The notes: generated by a model from the letters alone, not told the origin. A stretch of DNA of 64,000 bases from Flavobacterium chungbukense (GCF_020805785.1 NZ_JAJGZV010000008.1:62001-126000), one strand, 5' to 3'; shown: positions 17,132 to 26,310, numbered from the stretch's first letter. A program made the numbers and translations.

Positions 17132-17434
17132 ATGGAAGCTTCTGCAATTATGGAAATAAAAGACAATACTTTTGCACGCCAATTTGAAACTGTGATTCCT
17201 GAAGGAATGCTAGCAGTTGAATATTCATTTCAAGAAAAGAAAATCTTTTTGACAAAAATCAATAAACCAGAATCATACGAAAACGAAGAAACGATAAACA
17301 CTTTACTTAAAAATATTTTAGATTTAAGCGCTGAGAAAAACTACAGAGTTGTTCCGATACACCCAAAAATTGTTTCGTTTTTCAAAAAAAATCCAAGATA
17401 TAAAGAACTTCTTCCTCCAGGAATCAGAATCTAA
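17132..17434 (+). CDS. GNAT-like N-acetyltransferase (small, PF14542 type)
   Basis: This 100-residue protein resembles the small YjdJ-type GCN5-related family: a short beta-meander with AVEYSFQEKKIFLTK and a C-terminal VPIHPKIVSFFKKNPRYKELLP helix. The acceptor substrate is unknown. M7 (MEIKDN) is an alternative start. A TACCTTTG box at 17021-17028 could serve as its -7 element; otherwise the 290-base gap upstream holds nothing I recognise. The stop codon overlaps that of the convergent permease by 4 bases. Confidence 0.75.
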   Translation: MEASAIMEIKDNTFARQFETVIPEGMLAVEYSFQEKKIFLTKINKPESYENEETINTLLKNILDLSAEKNYRVVPIHPKIVSFFKKNPRYKELLPPGIRI

Positions 17435-18861
17435 AAATCTCCTATAATGCGGAGCCACAATCCGCCGATTACCATATAAATAAGAAGCATGGTCAAACCT
17501 GTCACAAGTCCTTTGACCCACCAGCTCTTTAAATCAACGTAGCCGCTCCCAAAAAACACAGGTGCCGGACCATGACCATAATGCGTTAAAGTTCCGTATA
17601 GCGAACCAATAAAACCAAGCATAAAAGCCAGTAGCAGACCGGGAATTCCTAGTGAAACTCCAACCCCAAGCAAAGCTGCATACATAGCTGCCACATGCGC
17701 GGTCGCACTTGCAAAAAGGTAATGGCTAAAGAAATAAACCAGAATAATTATGGGAAAAGCCATCTGCCAGCTTAATCCACCGATTTGTGCTTTTACAAGA
17801 TCGCTAAACCAAGCAATAAAACCTAATTCATTGAGTGAACTTGCCATCATTACTAAAACCGAAAACCATACAATAGTATCCCAAGCACCTTTTTCGGCTT
17901 TCACGTCATCCCAAGTTAAAACTGAAGTTAAAAGTAAAATTACCAATCCGATAAATGCTGTAGTTGTAGCATCGATAGAAAACAAATCTCCCGTCATCCA
18001 AAGAAAAAGCAAAATGAAAAACGTCAAAAGCATCATCCATTCGTTTCTGGTTATAGCACCCATTTCTTTTAATTTCTGACTAGCAATCTGTGGAGCATCG
18101 CCTGTTTTTTTCAATTCTGGCGGATAGATTTTATACAACACAAACGGAATTACAAAAAAAGCACATAATCCTGGAACAATCGCTGCAGCTGCCCAAGACA
18201 TCCAAGTAATTTTTATTCCCAAATTCAATGCAAACTTTTGACACATCGGATTACTTGCTGTTCCTGTTAAAAACATAGAAGATGCAATTAAATTCATATT
18301 GTAACAATTCAAAGTCAAATAAGAACCCAACTTTCTGTGTGTATCAGGCTGATCTGGCATTGAGCCAAAACTCATCGACATTGATTTCATAATCGGATAG
18401 ATAATTCCTCCTCCTCTAGCCGTATTACTTGGAACTGCCGGGGCCAGAACCAAATCCGCCAACCCTAACCCGTATGCTAGTCCTAACGAACTTTTACCGA
18501 ATATTCTAATAAATAAAAATGCGATTCTATTTCCTAAACCCGTTTTTATAAAACCTCTTGCAATAAAGAATGAAATTCCGATAAGCCAGATTACTTTATC
18601 TCCAAATCCTTTTAATGCCAATGTAATTGATTTTCCAGGATCTCCTGGTGCCAAAACTTGTGTAAAAGCTGTTAAAGCGATAGCGATCATACACATGGTT
18701 CCCATTGGTGCCGCTTTTAAAATAATCCCTAAAATCGTTGCCACAAAAATGGCAAACAAATGCCAAGCTTCAGCAACAACGCCATTTGGAGCTGGAATAA
18801 ACCAAATTGCAATTCCGACAGCAAGCGTAATCAAGGTTTGAGGAATCTGTACTTCTTTCAT
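17431..18861 (-). CDS. Anion permease, DASS family (CitT/TtdT-like)
   Basis: This 476-residue inner-membrane protein has about 12 hydrophobic segments. Motifs VPSNTARGGGIIYPI and ASSMFLTGTASNP match the two substrate-loop signatures of the divalent anion/sodium symporter superfamily, closest in style to CitT and other di- and tricarboxylate exchangers. It lies 23 bases downstream of an outer-membrane porin gene on the same strand, so the pair could move an anion (carboxylate, sulfate or similar) across both membranes. The exact substrate cannot be told from the sequence. Confidence 0.87.
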   Translation of the reverse strand: MKEVQIPQTLITLAVGIAIWFIPAPNGVVAEAWHLFAIFVATILGIILKAAPMGTMCMIAIALTAFTQVLAPGDPGKSITLALKGFGDKVIWLIGISFFIARGFIKTGLGNRIAFLFIRIFGKSSLGLAYGLGLADLVLAPAVPSNTARGGGIIYPIMKSMSMSFGSMPDQPDTHRKLGSYLTLNCYNMNLIASSMFLTGTASNPMCQKFALNLGIKITWMSWAAAAIVPGLCAFFVIPFVLYKIYPPELKKTGDAPQIASQKLKEMGAITRNEWMMLLTFFILLFLWMTGDLFSIDATTTAFIGLVILLLTSVLTWDDVKAEKGAWDTIVWFSVLVMMASSLNELGFIAWFSDLVKAQIGGLSWQMAFPIIILVYFFSHYLFASATAHVAAMYAALLGVGVSLGIPGLLLAFMLGFIGSLYGTLTHYGHGPAPVFFGSGYVDLKSWWVKGLVTGLTMLLIYMVIGGLWLRIIGDF

Positions 18862-18884
18862 AATAAAAGGGTTTTTATATTAAA

Positions 18885-20033
18885 CTAAAGTCGAAGCTGC
18901 AACTGAATTAAAAACAATTCATCATTATAGGTAGATGTATCGGGAATGTTTCTGTCAAATCGGTCAATCTCAAATCCCATCTCAATTCGGCCTGTATAAG
19001 CTTTTCCAAATTCTAAACTTATCATGGGCGTATAAGTCTGTCTCACATTTGAATTTACTTTATAACTCGGATCAAAAGTTTCGTATCGGCAAGACAATTC
19101 AAATGCTGTTAGCTTTTTATAGTTTACCACATATCTTAAATTAGGCAGAAAATAAACGCCTCGCATTTGATAATTAGAAACATCTCCGACCCTATTTTCT
19201 GCTGGTAAAGAAAAATATAAGTTATGATTTGTTCCCTGTTTGTATTCTATTTGAAGATCAAAAGTAACTCGATCTGTTAATTTAAAATCACTAGTAATAT
19301 CGGCTCCAATGGCAAAAACATCTTCTTTAAAGACTTTTCCGAAACCACCATTTAAACCTAGATTTATCTTATGTTCTTTAGACAGTTCAAAAACCCATCT
19401 TGTAGAATACTGTTTTCCATTGTCTTTATCCATTTCTACATTCTTTCCGTTTCCATTTAAAACAGAAACCGCATAATTGACAGGAATTTTTCCAATATCA
19501 AAAGATCCTGTTGCTGAAGCCCCGATTTGAAAACTCGTCCAGCCATTTTTTCCAAACTCATAATATTGATTAGAGAAATCGAAAGATTTAATAATATCAA
19601 CCGGCACAAGCTCCTCAAGACCAAATGCAGGTCGAAATTGTCCTCCTGTTAAAGCAATGTATTTACTAAAAGTATATTTCCCGTACGCATTTTCAAGAAC
19701 TTTGCCTTTGGTATCGGATTTAAAATCGGCTAAGTTGACCAAGATTACAACTTCTGTAGCTTCGCTTAATTTGGTATTTAAACCGACCCGCATTCTTTTT
19801 ATGTCAAAAGATTGTTGCGTGACATCTCCTGTAGAATGATGAACTCCTAAAACATCGACATTATCACCAAAGCTTTCCAAATATCTAGCCTGTAAAAGAC
19901 CTTTTAGCTGGTATTGTGGATATTTTACTTCTGGCTCATTTTTTTCACCATCATTTACATCACCTTGAGCATGTAAATAATTTGAAGAAATAAAAAAGAA
20001 GATAACTATAGGAAATAGTAGAATTTTACTCAT
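18885..20033 (-). CDS. Outer-membrane porin (phosphate-selective porin O/P-like)
   Basis: The protein is 382 residues from the ATG at 20033; a TTG three codons upstream is in frame but not needed. It has a signal peptide ending at YLHAQ, a first strand region YQLKGLLQARYLESFG, and alternating aromatic/polar strands, ending in LFLIQLQLRL with a basic-hydrophobic terminus. The FDIKRMRVGLNTKLS and RPAFGLEELVP segments are typical of OprO/OprP-like porins in Bacteroidota. It precedes the anion permease, implying a joint transport role. Confidence 0.85.
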   Translation of the reverse strand: MSKILLFPIVIFFFISSNYLHAQGDVNDGEKNEPEVKYPQYQLKGLLQARYLESFGDNVDVLGVHHSTGDVTQQSFDIKRMRVGLNTKLSEATEVVILVNLADFKSDTKGKVLENAYGKYTFSKYIALTGGQFRPAFGLEELVPVDIIKSFDFSNQYYEFGKNGWTSFQIGASATGSFDIGKIPVNYAVSVLNGNGKNVEMDKDNGKQYSTRWVFELSKEHKINLGLNGGFGKVFKEDVFAIGADITSDFKLTDRVTFDLQIEYKQGTNHNLYFSLPAENRVGDVSNYQMRGVYFLPNLRYVVNYKKLTAFELSCRYETFDPSYKVNSNVRQTYTPMISLEFGKAYTGRIEMGFEIDRFDRNIPDTSTYNDELFLIQLQLRL

Positions 20034-20216
20034 AGACTTCAAATAGATAAAATATTAGTTTTTATTTAACTGAATTCAAAAATCAGCACGATCCTTTTTG
20101 GAAAAATCAAAAAGTTAACTATTATAGTCAATACGAATTGGGATTACTAAAGTAGCAAAAAAACTTTTGTTGTAAAAAAAATTGCATTAAAATAATGTTA
20201 TAGAAATTACCAAAAC

Positions 20217-20251
20217 AAAAAAAGGCATAAGAATTAACTTATGCCTTTTTA
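20217..20251 (-). terminator. Terminator of the ABC-F gene
   Basis: Stem AAAAAGGCATAAG/CTTATGCCTTTTT with a T-rich tail on the minus strand. Confidence 0.82.
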
Positions 20252-20270
20252 AAACTTTATATATCTTAAC

Positions 20271-21905
20271 TTATTTTTCGATTTCTCTCATAGAATCCAT
20301 TTTTTTATGTGCAAGGAATCCAGCAACATCTTCAAAATGTTCTTTAACTCTTTTGTTTCCAAATTCAAAAACTTTAGTTGCAAGTCCGTCAAGGAAATCA
20401 CGGTCGTGAGAAACCAGAATTAAAGTTCCGTCAAAATCACGAAGCGCATCTTTAATAATATCCTTAGTTTTCATATCCAAGTGATTCGAAGGCTCATCGA
20501 GAATTAACAAGTTAACTGGCTCCAACAGCAGTTTAATCATTGCCAAACGAGTTTTTTCTCCTCCAGAAAGCACTTTTACTTTTTTAGTGATATCATCTCC
20601 TTGGAACATGAAAGCTCCTAAAATATTTTTGATTTGTGTTCTAATATCTCCAACAGCAATATTGTCAATAGTTTCAAAAATAGTAGCATTTTCATCTAAT
20701 AAAGCCGCCTGATTTTGAGCAAAATATCCAATTTGAGAATTATGTCCAATTTCAACACTTCCTTCATCAATGCCAATTTCTTTCATAATAGCTTTGATCA
20801 TCGTAGACTTTCCTTCCCCATTTTTCCCAACAAATGCCACTTTTTGTCCTCTTTCGATTACGATGTTTGCATCTTTAAAAACAACGTGATCACCGTAAGA
20901 TTTAGATAGATCTTTTACCACAACAGGATATTGTCCTGAGCGAGCTGCCGGCGGAAACTTTAATTTTAATGCCGATGTATCTACTTCATCAACCTGAACA
21001 ATAACAAGTTTTTCTAACATTTTTACACGAGATTGCACAGCATCTGTTTTAGAAAATGTTCCTTTGAAACGATCAATAAAAGCTCTGTTATCTGCAATCA
21101 TTTTTTGTTGTTCGTCATACGCTTTTTGCTGGTGAATACGACGATCTTTTCTCAATTCTAAATAATGCGTGTATTTTGCTTTGTAATCGTAGATTCTTCC
21201 CATTGTAACTTCAATAGTACGATTGGTAATATTATCTACAAACGCTCTATCGTGCGAGATTACCACAACCGCTTTGGCTTGATTCAACAAGAAATCTTCT
21301 AACCATTGAATACTTTCGATATCCATGTGGTTTGTTGGCTCATCCAGCAAAATCAAATCTGGTTTTCTTAATAGAATTTTAGCTAATTCGATACGCATTC
21401 TCCATCCTCCAGAAAATTCAGAAGTCTGACGTGTAAAATCTTCACGCTCAAAACCTAAACCAACTAATATTTTTTCAACTTCAGCTTCGTAATTTACTTC
21501 CTCAATAGCATAAAATTTCTCGCTTAAGTCAGAAACTCTTTCAATCAATTTCATGTATTCATCACTTTCATAATCAGTACGAACCGTCAATTGTTCATTG
21601 ATTTCGTCTATTTCAGATTTCATTTTAAAAATCTCACTAAAAGCTTTAGACGCTTCTTCCATAACAGTTGCGCCATCTTCGGTCAGCAAATGCTGTGGCA
21701 AGTAAGCAATTACAGCTTCTTTTGGAGCAGAAACATTTCCAGTTGAAGGTTTGTTTACACCCGCAATTATTTTTAAAAGTGTCGATTTTCCCGCACCATT
21801 CTTACCCATAAGGGCAATTTTATCATTTTCGTTGATAGCAAAAGAAACATCGCTAAAAAGTGTAGTTCCACCAAACTGAACCGAAATATCGTTAACTGTA
21901 ATCAT
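20271..21905 (-). CDS. ABC-F family ATPase (YbiT-like)
   Basis: This 544-residue soluble protein has two ABC cassettes and no membrane segment. Walker A motifs are GKNGAGKST (about residue 35) and GKNGEGKST (about 355). Signatures are FSGGWRMRIELAK and LSGGEKTRLAM, with Walker B LILLDEPTNHMD and LLILDEPSNHLD. The charged linker between cassettes (about 235-320) is the part that reaches the ribosome's tRNA sites in ABC-F factors. Members act on translation or ribosome rescue; YbiT is the closest E. coli type by length. No resistance role can be claimed. Confidence 0.92.
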   Translation of the reverse strand: MITVNDISVQFGGTTLFSDVSFAINENDKIALMGKNGAGKSTLLKIIAGVNKPSTGNVSAPKEAVIAYLPQHLLTEDGATVMEEASKAFSEIFKMKSEIDEINEQLTVRTDYESDEYMKLIERVSDLSEKFYAIEEVNYEAEVEKILVGLGFEREDFTRQTSEFSGGWRMRIELAKILLRKPDLILLDEPTNHMDIESIQWLEDFLLNQAKAVVVISHDRAFVDNITNRTIEVTMGRIYDYKAKYTHYLELRKDRRIHQQKAYDEQQKMIADNRAFIDRFKGTFSKTDAVQSRVKMLEKLVIVQVDEVDTSALKLKFPPAARSGQYPVVVKDLSKSYGDHVVFKDANIVIERGQKVAFVGKNGEGKSTMIKAIMKEIGIDEGSVEIGHNSQIGYFAQNQAALLDENATIFETIDNIAVGDIRTQIKNILGAFMFQGDDITKKVKVLSGGEKTRLAMIKLLLEPVNLLILDEPSNHLDMKTKDIIKDALRDFDGTLILVSHDRDFLDGLATKVFEFGNKRVKEHFEDVAGFLAHKKMDSMREIEK

Positions 21906-21980
21906 TTGTTTTTGTGAATTTTGTTTAATCGGTTAATCGTTTATCTGACTACCCATTTTTTTCGTGCTGCAAAGATAGAT

Positions 21981-22046
21981 TTAATTAGATAATGTGCCAA
22001 TTTGAAAATTAGATAATTTTGAGAATCTGTTAATTAGACAATTATC
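21981..22046. repeat. AT-rich repeat, ATTAGATAATTTTGAGAAT family, copy 1
   Basis: This 66-base stretch alternates units of the form AATTAGATAATGTG-CCAATTTGA-AAATTAGATAATTTTGAGAAT. Near-identical copies lie at 22584-22647 and, inverted and shorter, at 22839-22874, so the element flanks the PepSY-like gene on both sides. Confidence 0.75.
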
Positions 22047-22136
22047 TTAACCTATAGTTAAATGAAACACGAACGTTTAATCCTAATTTTAAATTTTTAG
22101 TGCTATCTTGTATATTAATTTTAAAATCAGCAAAAT

Positions 22137-22580
22137 ATGAGATCGAAATTAAAACTGACCGTTTGCTTACTTGCAGGATTAGCCTTTGGACTTTCTGCAA
22201 ATGCTCAAAAAACTGTAATAAAAAAAGAAGCTTTACCTGCAAATGCACAAACTTTTTTGAAAACCCATTTTGGATCGAAAAAACCAAGTTATATATTGCA
22301 AGACAAAGAAATCCTTTCTACAGAATACAAAGTGAAATTTGATAACGAAATCGAAATTGAATTTGATAAGAAAGGAAACTGGAAAGAAGTGGACGGCAAA
22401 AATGCTAAAATTCCAAAATCTATTGTTCCTAAAAAAATAGCTTCTTATATAAAAACAAATTTTCCAAAAGAAAAAGTAACCAAAATAGAAATTGAAAGTT
22501 CAGGTTATGAGACAAAACTTAGTAACGGTTTAGAATTGAAATTCAACTTAAAAGAAGATTTTATAAAGATTGACAAATAA
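22137..22580 (+). CDS. Secreted PepSY-like protein
   Basis: The protein is 147 residues with a signal peptide ending SANAQ. Two similar modules follow (about 30-85 and 90-147): each has a helix beginning LPANAQTFLKTHF or VPKKIASYIKTNF and a strand pair with the pattern YKVKFDNEIEIEFDKKGNWKEVD or YETKLSNGLELKFN. This is the PepSY-like (DUF2874) arrangement common in Bacteroidota. Family function is unknown; a periplasmic inhibitor or scaffold role is only conjecture. The gene stands alone between two copies of an AT-rich repeat. Confidence 0.8.
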   Translation: MRSKLKLTVCLLAGLAFGLSANAQKTVIKKEALPANAQTFLKTHFGSKKPSYILQDKEILSTEYKVKFDNEIEIEFDKKGNWKEVDGKNAKIPKSIVPKKIASYIKTNFPKEKVTKIEIESSGYETKLSNGLELKFNLKEDFIKIDK

Positions 22581-22583
22581 GTA

Positions 22584-22647
22584 AAATTAGAAAATGTGTC
22601 AATTTGAGAATTAAATAATTTTGAGAATGTGACCATTAGATAATTTC
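22584..22647. repeat. AT-rich repeat, ATTAGATAATTTTGAGAAT family, copy 2
   Basis: The copy runs AAATTAGAAAATGTGTCAAT and onward to CCATTAGATAATTT and aligns along its length with 21981-22046, in the same orientation. Confidence 0.75.
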
Positions 22648-22675
22648 TAAATCTTTAAAAAAATCAATCTATTGC

Positions 22676-22781
22676 TAAACTGGACTGAAGTCCAGCTCTA
22701 CAATACAATAAGTTCCTTCGGAACAAACAAAAGAGCCTTCGGCTCAGGCTATTTTGTAGAGCTGGACTTCGGTCCAGTTTA
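22676..22781. repeat. Composite hairpin element with three nested TTCGG-type stems
   Basis: The outer arms 22676-22702 and 22755-22781 are 27-base inverted repeats with one mismatch, and each arm contains its own small stem (CTGGACTGAAGTCCAG and CTGGACTTCGGTCCAG). Inside are two further hairpins, GTTCCTTCGGAAC (22712-22724) and GAGCCTTCGGCTC (22733-22745). All three distinct stems close on a TTC triloop or YTTCGR-like loop. Confidence 0.85.
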
Positions 22782-22801
22782 AAGATAAGTATAAAAAACA
22801 A

Positions 22802-22832
22802 AACCCTACAGGTTTTAAAAACCTGTAGGGTT
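22802..22832. repeat. Near-perfect 31-base palindrome (AACCCTACAGGTTTT type)
   Basis: Two 15-base arms at 22802-22816 and 22818-22832 are perfect inverted repeats around one base. It lies between the composite hairpin and the third AT-rich repeat copy and may act as a terminator for the convergent genes. Confidence 0.82.
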
Positions 22833-22838
22833 ACAAAA

Positions 22839-22874
22839 ATTATCTAATTTTCAAATTGACTAATTATCTAATTA
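22839..22874. repeat. AT-rich repeat, ATTAGATAATTTTGAGAAT family, copy 3 (inverted)
   Basis: The reverse complement reads TAATTAGATAATTAGTCAAT then TTGAAAATTAGATAAT, matching copies 1 and 2. Its end overlaps the stop codon of the GlmU-like gene. Confidence 0.65.
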
Positions 22875-24047
22875 ATCTTTTCTCCACTTTTTAGTTTCTT
22901 CAAAAATGTGTTCTAAGATTGCTTGTTCGGTTTCGTCAAAATCAATATTTCTTCTTGATAAAACTAAACGCGCTGTTTCAAAAGCTTTTTTAGTTACATA
23001 GGTTGTAAATCCTGCAGCGCCGCCCCAAGAAAAACTAGGGACAAAATTTCTTGGAAATCCAGAACCGAAAATATTGGCACTAACTCCGACAACAGTTCCA
23101 GTATTAAACATCGTGTTGATTCCGCATTTACTGTGATCTCCCATCATTAAGCCGCAAAACTGAAGTCCTGTTTTTGCAAAACCTTCTGTTTCATAACTCC
23201 ATAATTTTACTTCTTCGTAATTGTTTTTTAGGTTCGAATTATTAGAATCGGCTCCAATATTGCACCATTCTCCTAAAACAGAATCTCCTAAAAATCCTTC
23301 ATGTCCTTTATTCGAATTAGCAAAAAGCACTGAGTTTTTAACCTCACCACCTATTCGAGATCCAGGCCCAACAGTTGTTGCACCATAAACTTTAGCAGAC
23401 ATTTTTACCATAGCATTTTCGCATAAAGCAAAAGGTCCACGAATTACAGTTCCCTCCATTATCTCGGTATTCTTACCTATATATATAGGACCGTTTGAGG
23501 CATTTAAAGTTACAAACTCTAATTTTGCACCTTCTTCGATAAATATATTTTCAGGAGCAATTACATTAACGCTTTTTGGAATTGGCTGTGATTTTCTGTC
23601 TTCAGTTAAATAAGCAAAATCCTGACGGATTGCTGCATCGTTTTTAGAAAAAATATCCCACGTATGTTCAATCGTTATACAATCTTCATTGTAAGGGATA
23701 ATCTCATAAGAATCAAAATCGACTTCTTCTTGGTTTTCGCTCGTAAAAAATGCTATTACATCTTCCCCTTTAAAGATCGCCTGATTTTCGGTCAAATTGG
23801 AAACCATCTCTACAAGAGTATCATTTGGCAAATACGCTGCATTGATCATTACATTTTCTTCCATTTCAACCATTGGAAATTTCTCCGATAAATATTCTTC
23901 GGTTATAGTGGTAATTGTAGAACCTAGACGTTTTTCCCATTTTTGACGAATGGTCATTATTCCGACCAAAATATCAGCCACAGGCCTTGTAAAGGTAAAG
24001 GGTAATAAAGCATTCCGAACGGGGCCGTCGAAAAGAATGTAGTTCAT
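22872..24047 (-). CDS. GlmU-like putative sugar nucleotidyltransferase
   Basis: This 391-residue protein is of the GlmU-family kind found next to L31 in Flavobacteriia. An N-terminal nucleotidyltransferase-like half (residues 1-190, opening MNYILFDGPVRNALLPFTFTRP) is followed by left-handed beta-helix hexapeptide repeats (about 195-330: GPIYIGKNTEIMEGTVIRGP, GPGSRIGGEVKNSV). The typical LAAGxGTRM loop of active nucleotidyltransferases is replaced by FDGPVRNALLP, so the activity is uncertain. It lies 159 bases downstream of rpmE2, with a terminator between. Confidence 0.83.
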   Translation of the reverse strand: MNYILFDGPVRNALLPFTFTRPVADILVGIMTIRQKWEKRLGSTITTITEEYLSEKFPMVEMEENVMINAAYLPNDTLVEMVSNLTENQAIFKGEDVIAFFTSENQEEVDFDSYEIIPYNEDCITIEHTWDIFSKNDAAIRQDFAYLTEDRKSQPIPKSVNVIAPENIFIEEGAKLEFVTLNASNGPIYIGKNTEIMEGTVIRGPFALCENAMVKMSAKVYGATTVGPGSRIGGEVKNSVLFANSNKGHEGFLGDSVLGEWCNIGADSNNSNLKNNYEEVKLWSYETEGFAKTGLQFCGLMMGDHSKCGINTMFNTGTVVGVSANIFGSGFPRNFVPSFSWGGAAGFTTYVTKKAFETARLVLSRRNIDFDETEQAILEHIFEETKKWRKD

Positions 24048-24156
24048 AAATAATTGAGTGTTTGTTAAAATATTGATTTGGTTACCTGGCTCAAAGTTAC
24101 AAATATTTATCTGGTTCGGAAAAAGCCATTTTAATGATAAGCATAATTTAACGCAT

Positions 24157-24187
24157 AAAAAAAGCCTTCCAAATCTGGAAGGCTTTT
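24157..24187 (-). terminator. Terminator of rpmE2
   Basis: Stem AAAGCCTTCCA/TGGAAGGCTTT; the minus-strand transcript ends in a T7 tract. Confidence 0.85.
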
Positions 24188-24206
24188 GTATATTTTTAAA
24201 CAGCTA

Positions 24207-24461
24207 TTATTTTTTAGCGTGTTTAGCATATTTAGTTTTGAATTTATCAATACGTCCTGCAGTATCGATAAGTTTAGATTTACCAGTATAAAAAGGGTGA
24301 GATGTTCTAGAAATCTCCATTTTTACAACTGGATACTCAACTCCGTCAACTTCAATTGTTTCTCTTGTATCTGCAGTAGATTTAGTGATAAAAACTTCGT
24401 CATTTGACATGTCTTTAAATGCAACTAATCTGTAATTTTCTGGGTGAATTCCTTTTTTCAT
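24207..24461 (-). CDS. rpmE2: 50S ribosomal protein L31 type B
   Basis: The 84-residue protein starts MKKGIHPENYRLVAFKDMSN and contains SRTSHPFYTGKSKLIDTAGR, the L31 signature. It has no cysteines, so it is the zinc-independent form. A promoter (24580-24608) and a terminator (24157-24187) frame it as a single-gene unit. Confidence 0.96.
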   Translation of the reverse strand: MKKGIHPENYRLVAFKDMSNDEVFITKSTADTRETIEVDGVEYPVVKMEISRTSHPFYTGKSKLIDTAGRIDKFKTKYAKHAKK

Positions 24462-24579
24462 CTTTATCTTTTATTTATTGTTTGGAGCATCTTTATTTTG
24501 AAGCTTTTTCATGGCTAGAAAAAGGTGTAAACAAATGATACTCTTTTTGTTTAAAAACTTTTAATTATTTTTGAGTGTG

Positions 24580-24608
24580 CAAATTTACAATTCTTTTTTA
24601 ATAAACAA
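24580..24608 (-). promoter_or_regulatory. Promoter of rpmE2
   Basis: On the minus strand TTG (24608-24606) is followed after 18 bases by TAAATTTG (24587-24580). Confidence 0.72.
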
Positions 24609-24707
24609 ACAGTTAGCCTGCTTTTTTTTAGTTTATTTCGAAAAGCTTTTTTTATATCCGATTATACAGGGAATTACTATATTTGTGAACTAATTAAATA
24701 TAACTTT

Positions 24708-25241
24708 ATGGATGTAAAAATATCTCCTGCTAAGTCAGGAACCCCTTACGGTGTTTTATTCGGTGTTATAATGATTCTAGAATTTGTCGTTATGTATGTA
24801 ATTGGCATGAAATCTCTAGTTAATTCAAGCTTTGGAATAATTGTCAATCTGGCTAATTATTTGGTTTTACCAGTATTGTTTATTTTCTTAGGATGTAATC
24901 AATACAAAAAAAAGATTAACAATGGCTTTATTTCTCTTTCAGAATGCCTAAAAACGGGAGTTTCCATAACTGTTTTAGCAGCTTTGATTTATGCTGCATT
25001 CAACGTTATTTTTAATTTGATATTTCCTGATTTTGTCAACGAAATGCTTGATATAACAAAAAGCGAAATGATTGCAAAAAACCCACAGATGACTGCAAAG
25101 GAATTAGAAATGGGACTTGGCATGGTTAAGAAATTCATGAATCCTTTTATTGTATTTCCAGTAACTCTTGTGATGTATGCATTAATCGGATTAATATATT
25201 CCTTAATAATAGGAGCAATCGTTAAAAACGAGAAACCGTAA
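24708..25241 (+). CDS. DUF4199 integral membrane protein
   Basis: The protein is 177 residues with four hydrophobic helices (about 15-35, 42-62, 80-102, 140-168), the first preceded by SPAKSGTPYGVLFGV, the DUF4199 opening. The function is unknown. It precedes a GtrB/ArnC-like glycosyltransferase by 26 bases on the same strand, an arrangement I associate with Flavobacteriia, so it may assist glycolipid synthesis (inference). TATATTTG at 24678-24685 is the likely -7 box. Confidence 0.83.
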   Translation: MDVKISPAKSGTPYGVLFGVIMILEFVVMYVIGMKSLVNSSFGIIVNLANYLVLPVLFIFLGCNQYKKKINNGFISLSECLKTGVSITVLAALIYAAFNVIFNLIFPDFVNEMLDITKSEMIAKNPQMTAKELEMGLGMVKKFMNPFIVFPVTLVMYALIGLIYSLIIGAIVKNEKP

Positions 25242-25267
25242 TAAAAAAAGTCTACAATAAAATATAA

Positions 25268-26224
25268 ATGAATTTATCTATACTAATACCGCTTCTAAAC
25301 GAGGAGGAATCACTTAAAGAACTCTACACTTGGATTATTAAAGTGATGCAATCGCACAATTACTCTTATGAAATCATTTTTGTAGATGATGGTAGTACAG
25401 ATAATTCTTGGCAGATTATTGAAGGTTTTTCTAATGAAAATCCGAATGTAAAAGGCATTCGTTTTATGAAAAACTTCGGAAAATCTCAAGCCCTTCATGC
25501 TGGTTTTGCAAAAGCAAAAGGCGATGTTATTATCACAATGGATGCCGATTTACAGGACAGTCCTGATGAAATTCCAGAATTATACGAAATGATTACAGCT
25601 CAGAAATACGATTTGGTTTCTGGCTGGAAAAAGAAACGTTATGATTCTGTTGTAGCCAAAAATCTTCCTTCTAAATTATTTAACTGGGCAGCTAGAAAAA
25701 CTTCTGGTGTTGAATTAAATGATTTCAATTGCGGATTAAAAGCTTACAAAAATGTTGTGGTTAAAAACATTGAAGTATCTGGTGAAATGCACCGTTATAT
25801 CCCGGTCTTAGCTAAAAATGCCGGATTCGGAAAAATTGGCGAAAAAGTGGTTATTCACCAAGCTAGAAAATATGGCGAAACTAAATTCGGAATGGAACGT
25901 TTTATAAACGGATTTCTGGATTTAATAACTATCTGGTTTTTATCTAGATTCGGAAAAAGACCTATGCACTTGTTTGGCGCAATGGGTTCTATCATGTTTA
26001 TCATCGGATTTTTATCTGCCGGTTACATTGGAGTTTCAAAACTATACCATATGTATAACGGAATGAAATATAGTCTGGTTACAAACAATCCTTGGTTTTA
26101 TATCGCTTTAACCACTATGATTTTAGGAACTCAGCTTTTCTTAGCTGGTTTTTTAGGCGAAATCATTTTAAGAACTAAGAATAACGAAGAAAGATATAAA
26201 GTAGCACGTGAAGTGAATTTTTGA
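25268..26224 (+). CDS. Family 2 glycosyltransferase, polyprenyl-phosphate sugar synthase type
   Basis: The protein is 318 residues. The GT-A domain covers about 1-225 with ILIPLLNEEESL, FVDDGSTDNSW and the DxD-containing TMDADLQDSPDEIP. Two C-terminal transmembrane helices (about 235-260 and 272-298) match GtrB, ArnC and dolichyl-phosphate mannose synthases, which load a sugar on undecaprenyl phosphate at the inner membrane. The sugar is unknown. Confidence 0.9.
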   Translation: MNLSILIPLLNEEESLKELYTWIIKVMQSHNYSYEIIFVDDGSTDNSWQIIEGFSNENPNVKGIRFMKNFGKSQALHAGFAKAKGDVIITMDADLQDSPDEIPELYEMITAQKYDLVSGWKKKRYDSVVAKNLPSKLFNWAARKTSGVELNDFNCGLKAYKNVVVKNIEVSGEMHRYIPVLAKNAGFGKIGEKVVIHQARKYGETKFGMERFINGFLDLITIWFLSRFGKRPMHLFGAMGSIMFIIGFLSAGYIGVSKLYHMYNGMKYSLVTNNPWFYIALTTMILGTQLFLAGFLGEIILRTKNNEERYKVAREVNF

Positions 26225-26310
26225 TACAAATCAGGAAAAAAAAATCTTTTTGAATCAAATTAACTTTTGAAGAAAAACTATCTTTATTTAAAATATAAAA
26301 GAAAATTTAC

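Noticed and set aside
20271..21905. ABC-F protein as an antibiotic-resistance gene
   Set aside because: The sequence fits the YbiT-like housekeeping type; nothing in the linker or context indicates a resistance subclass.
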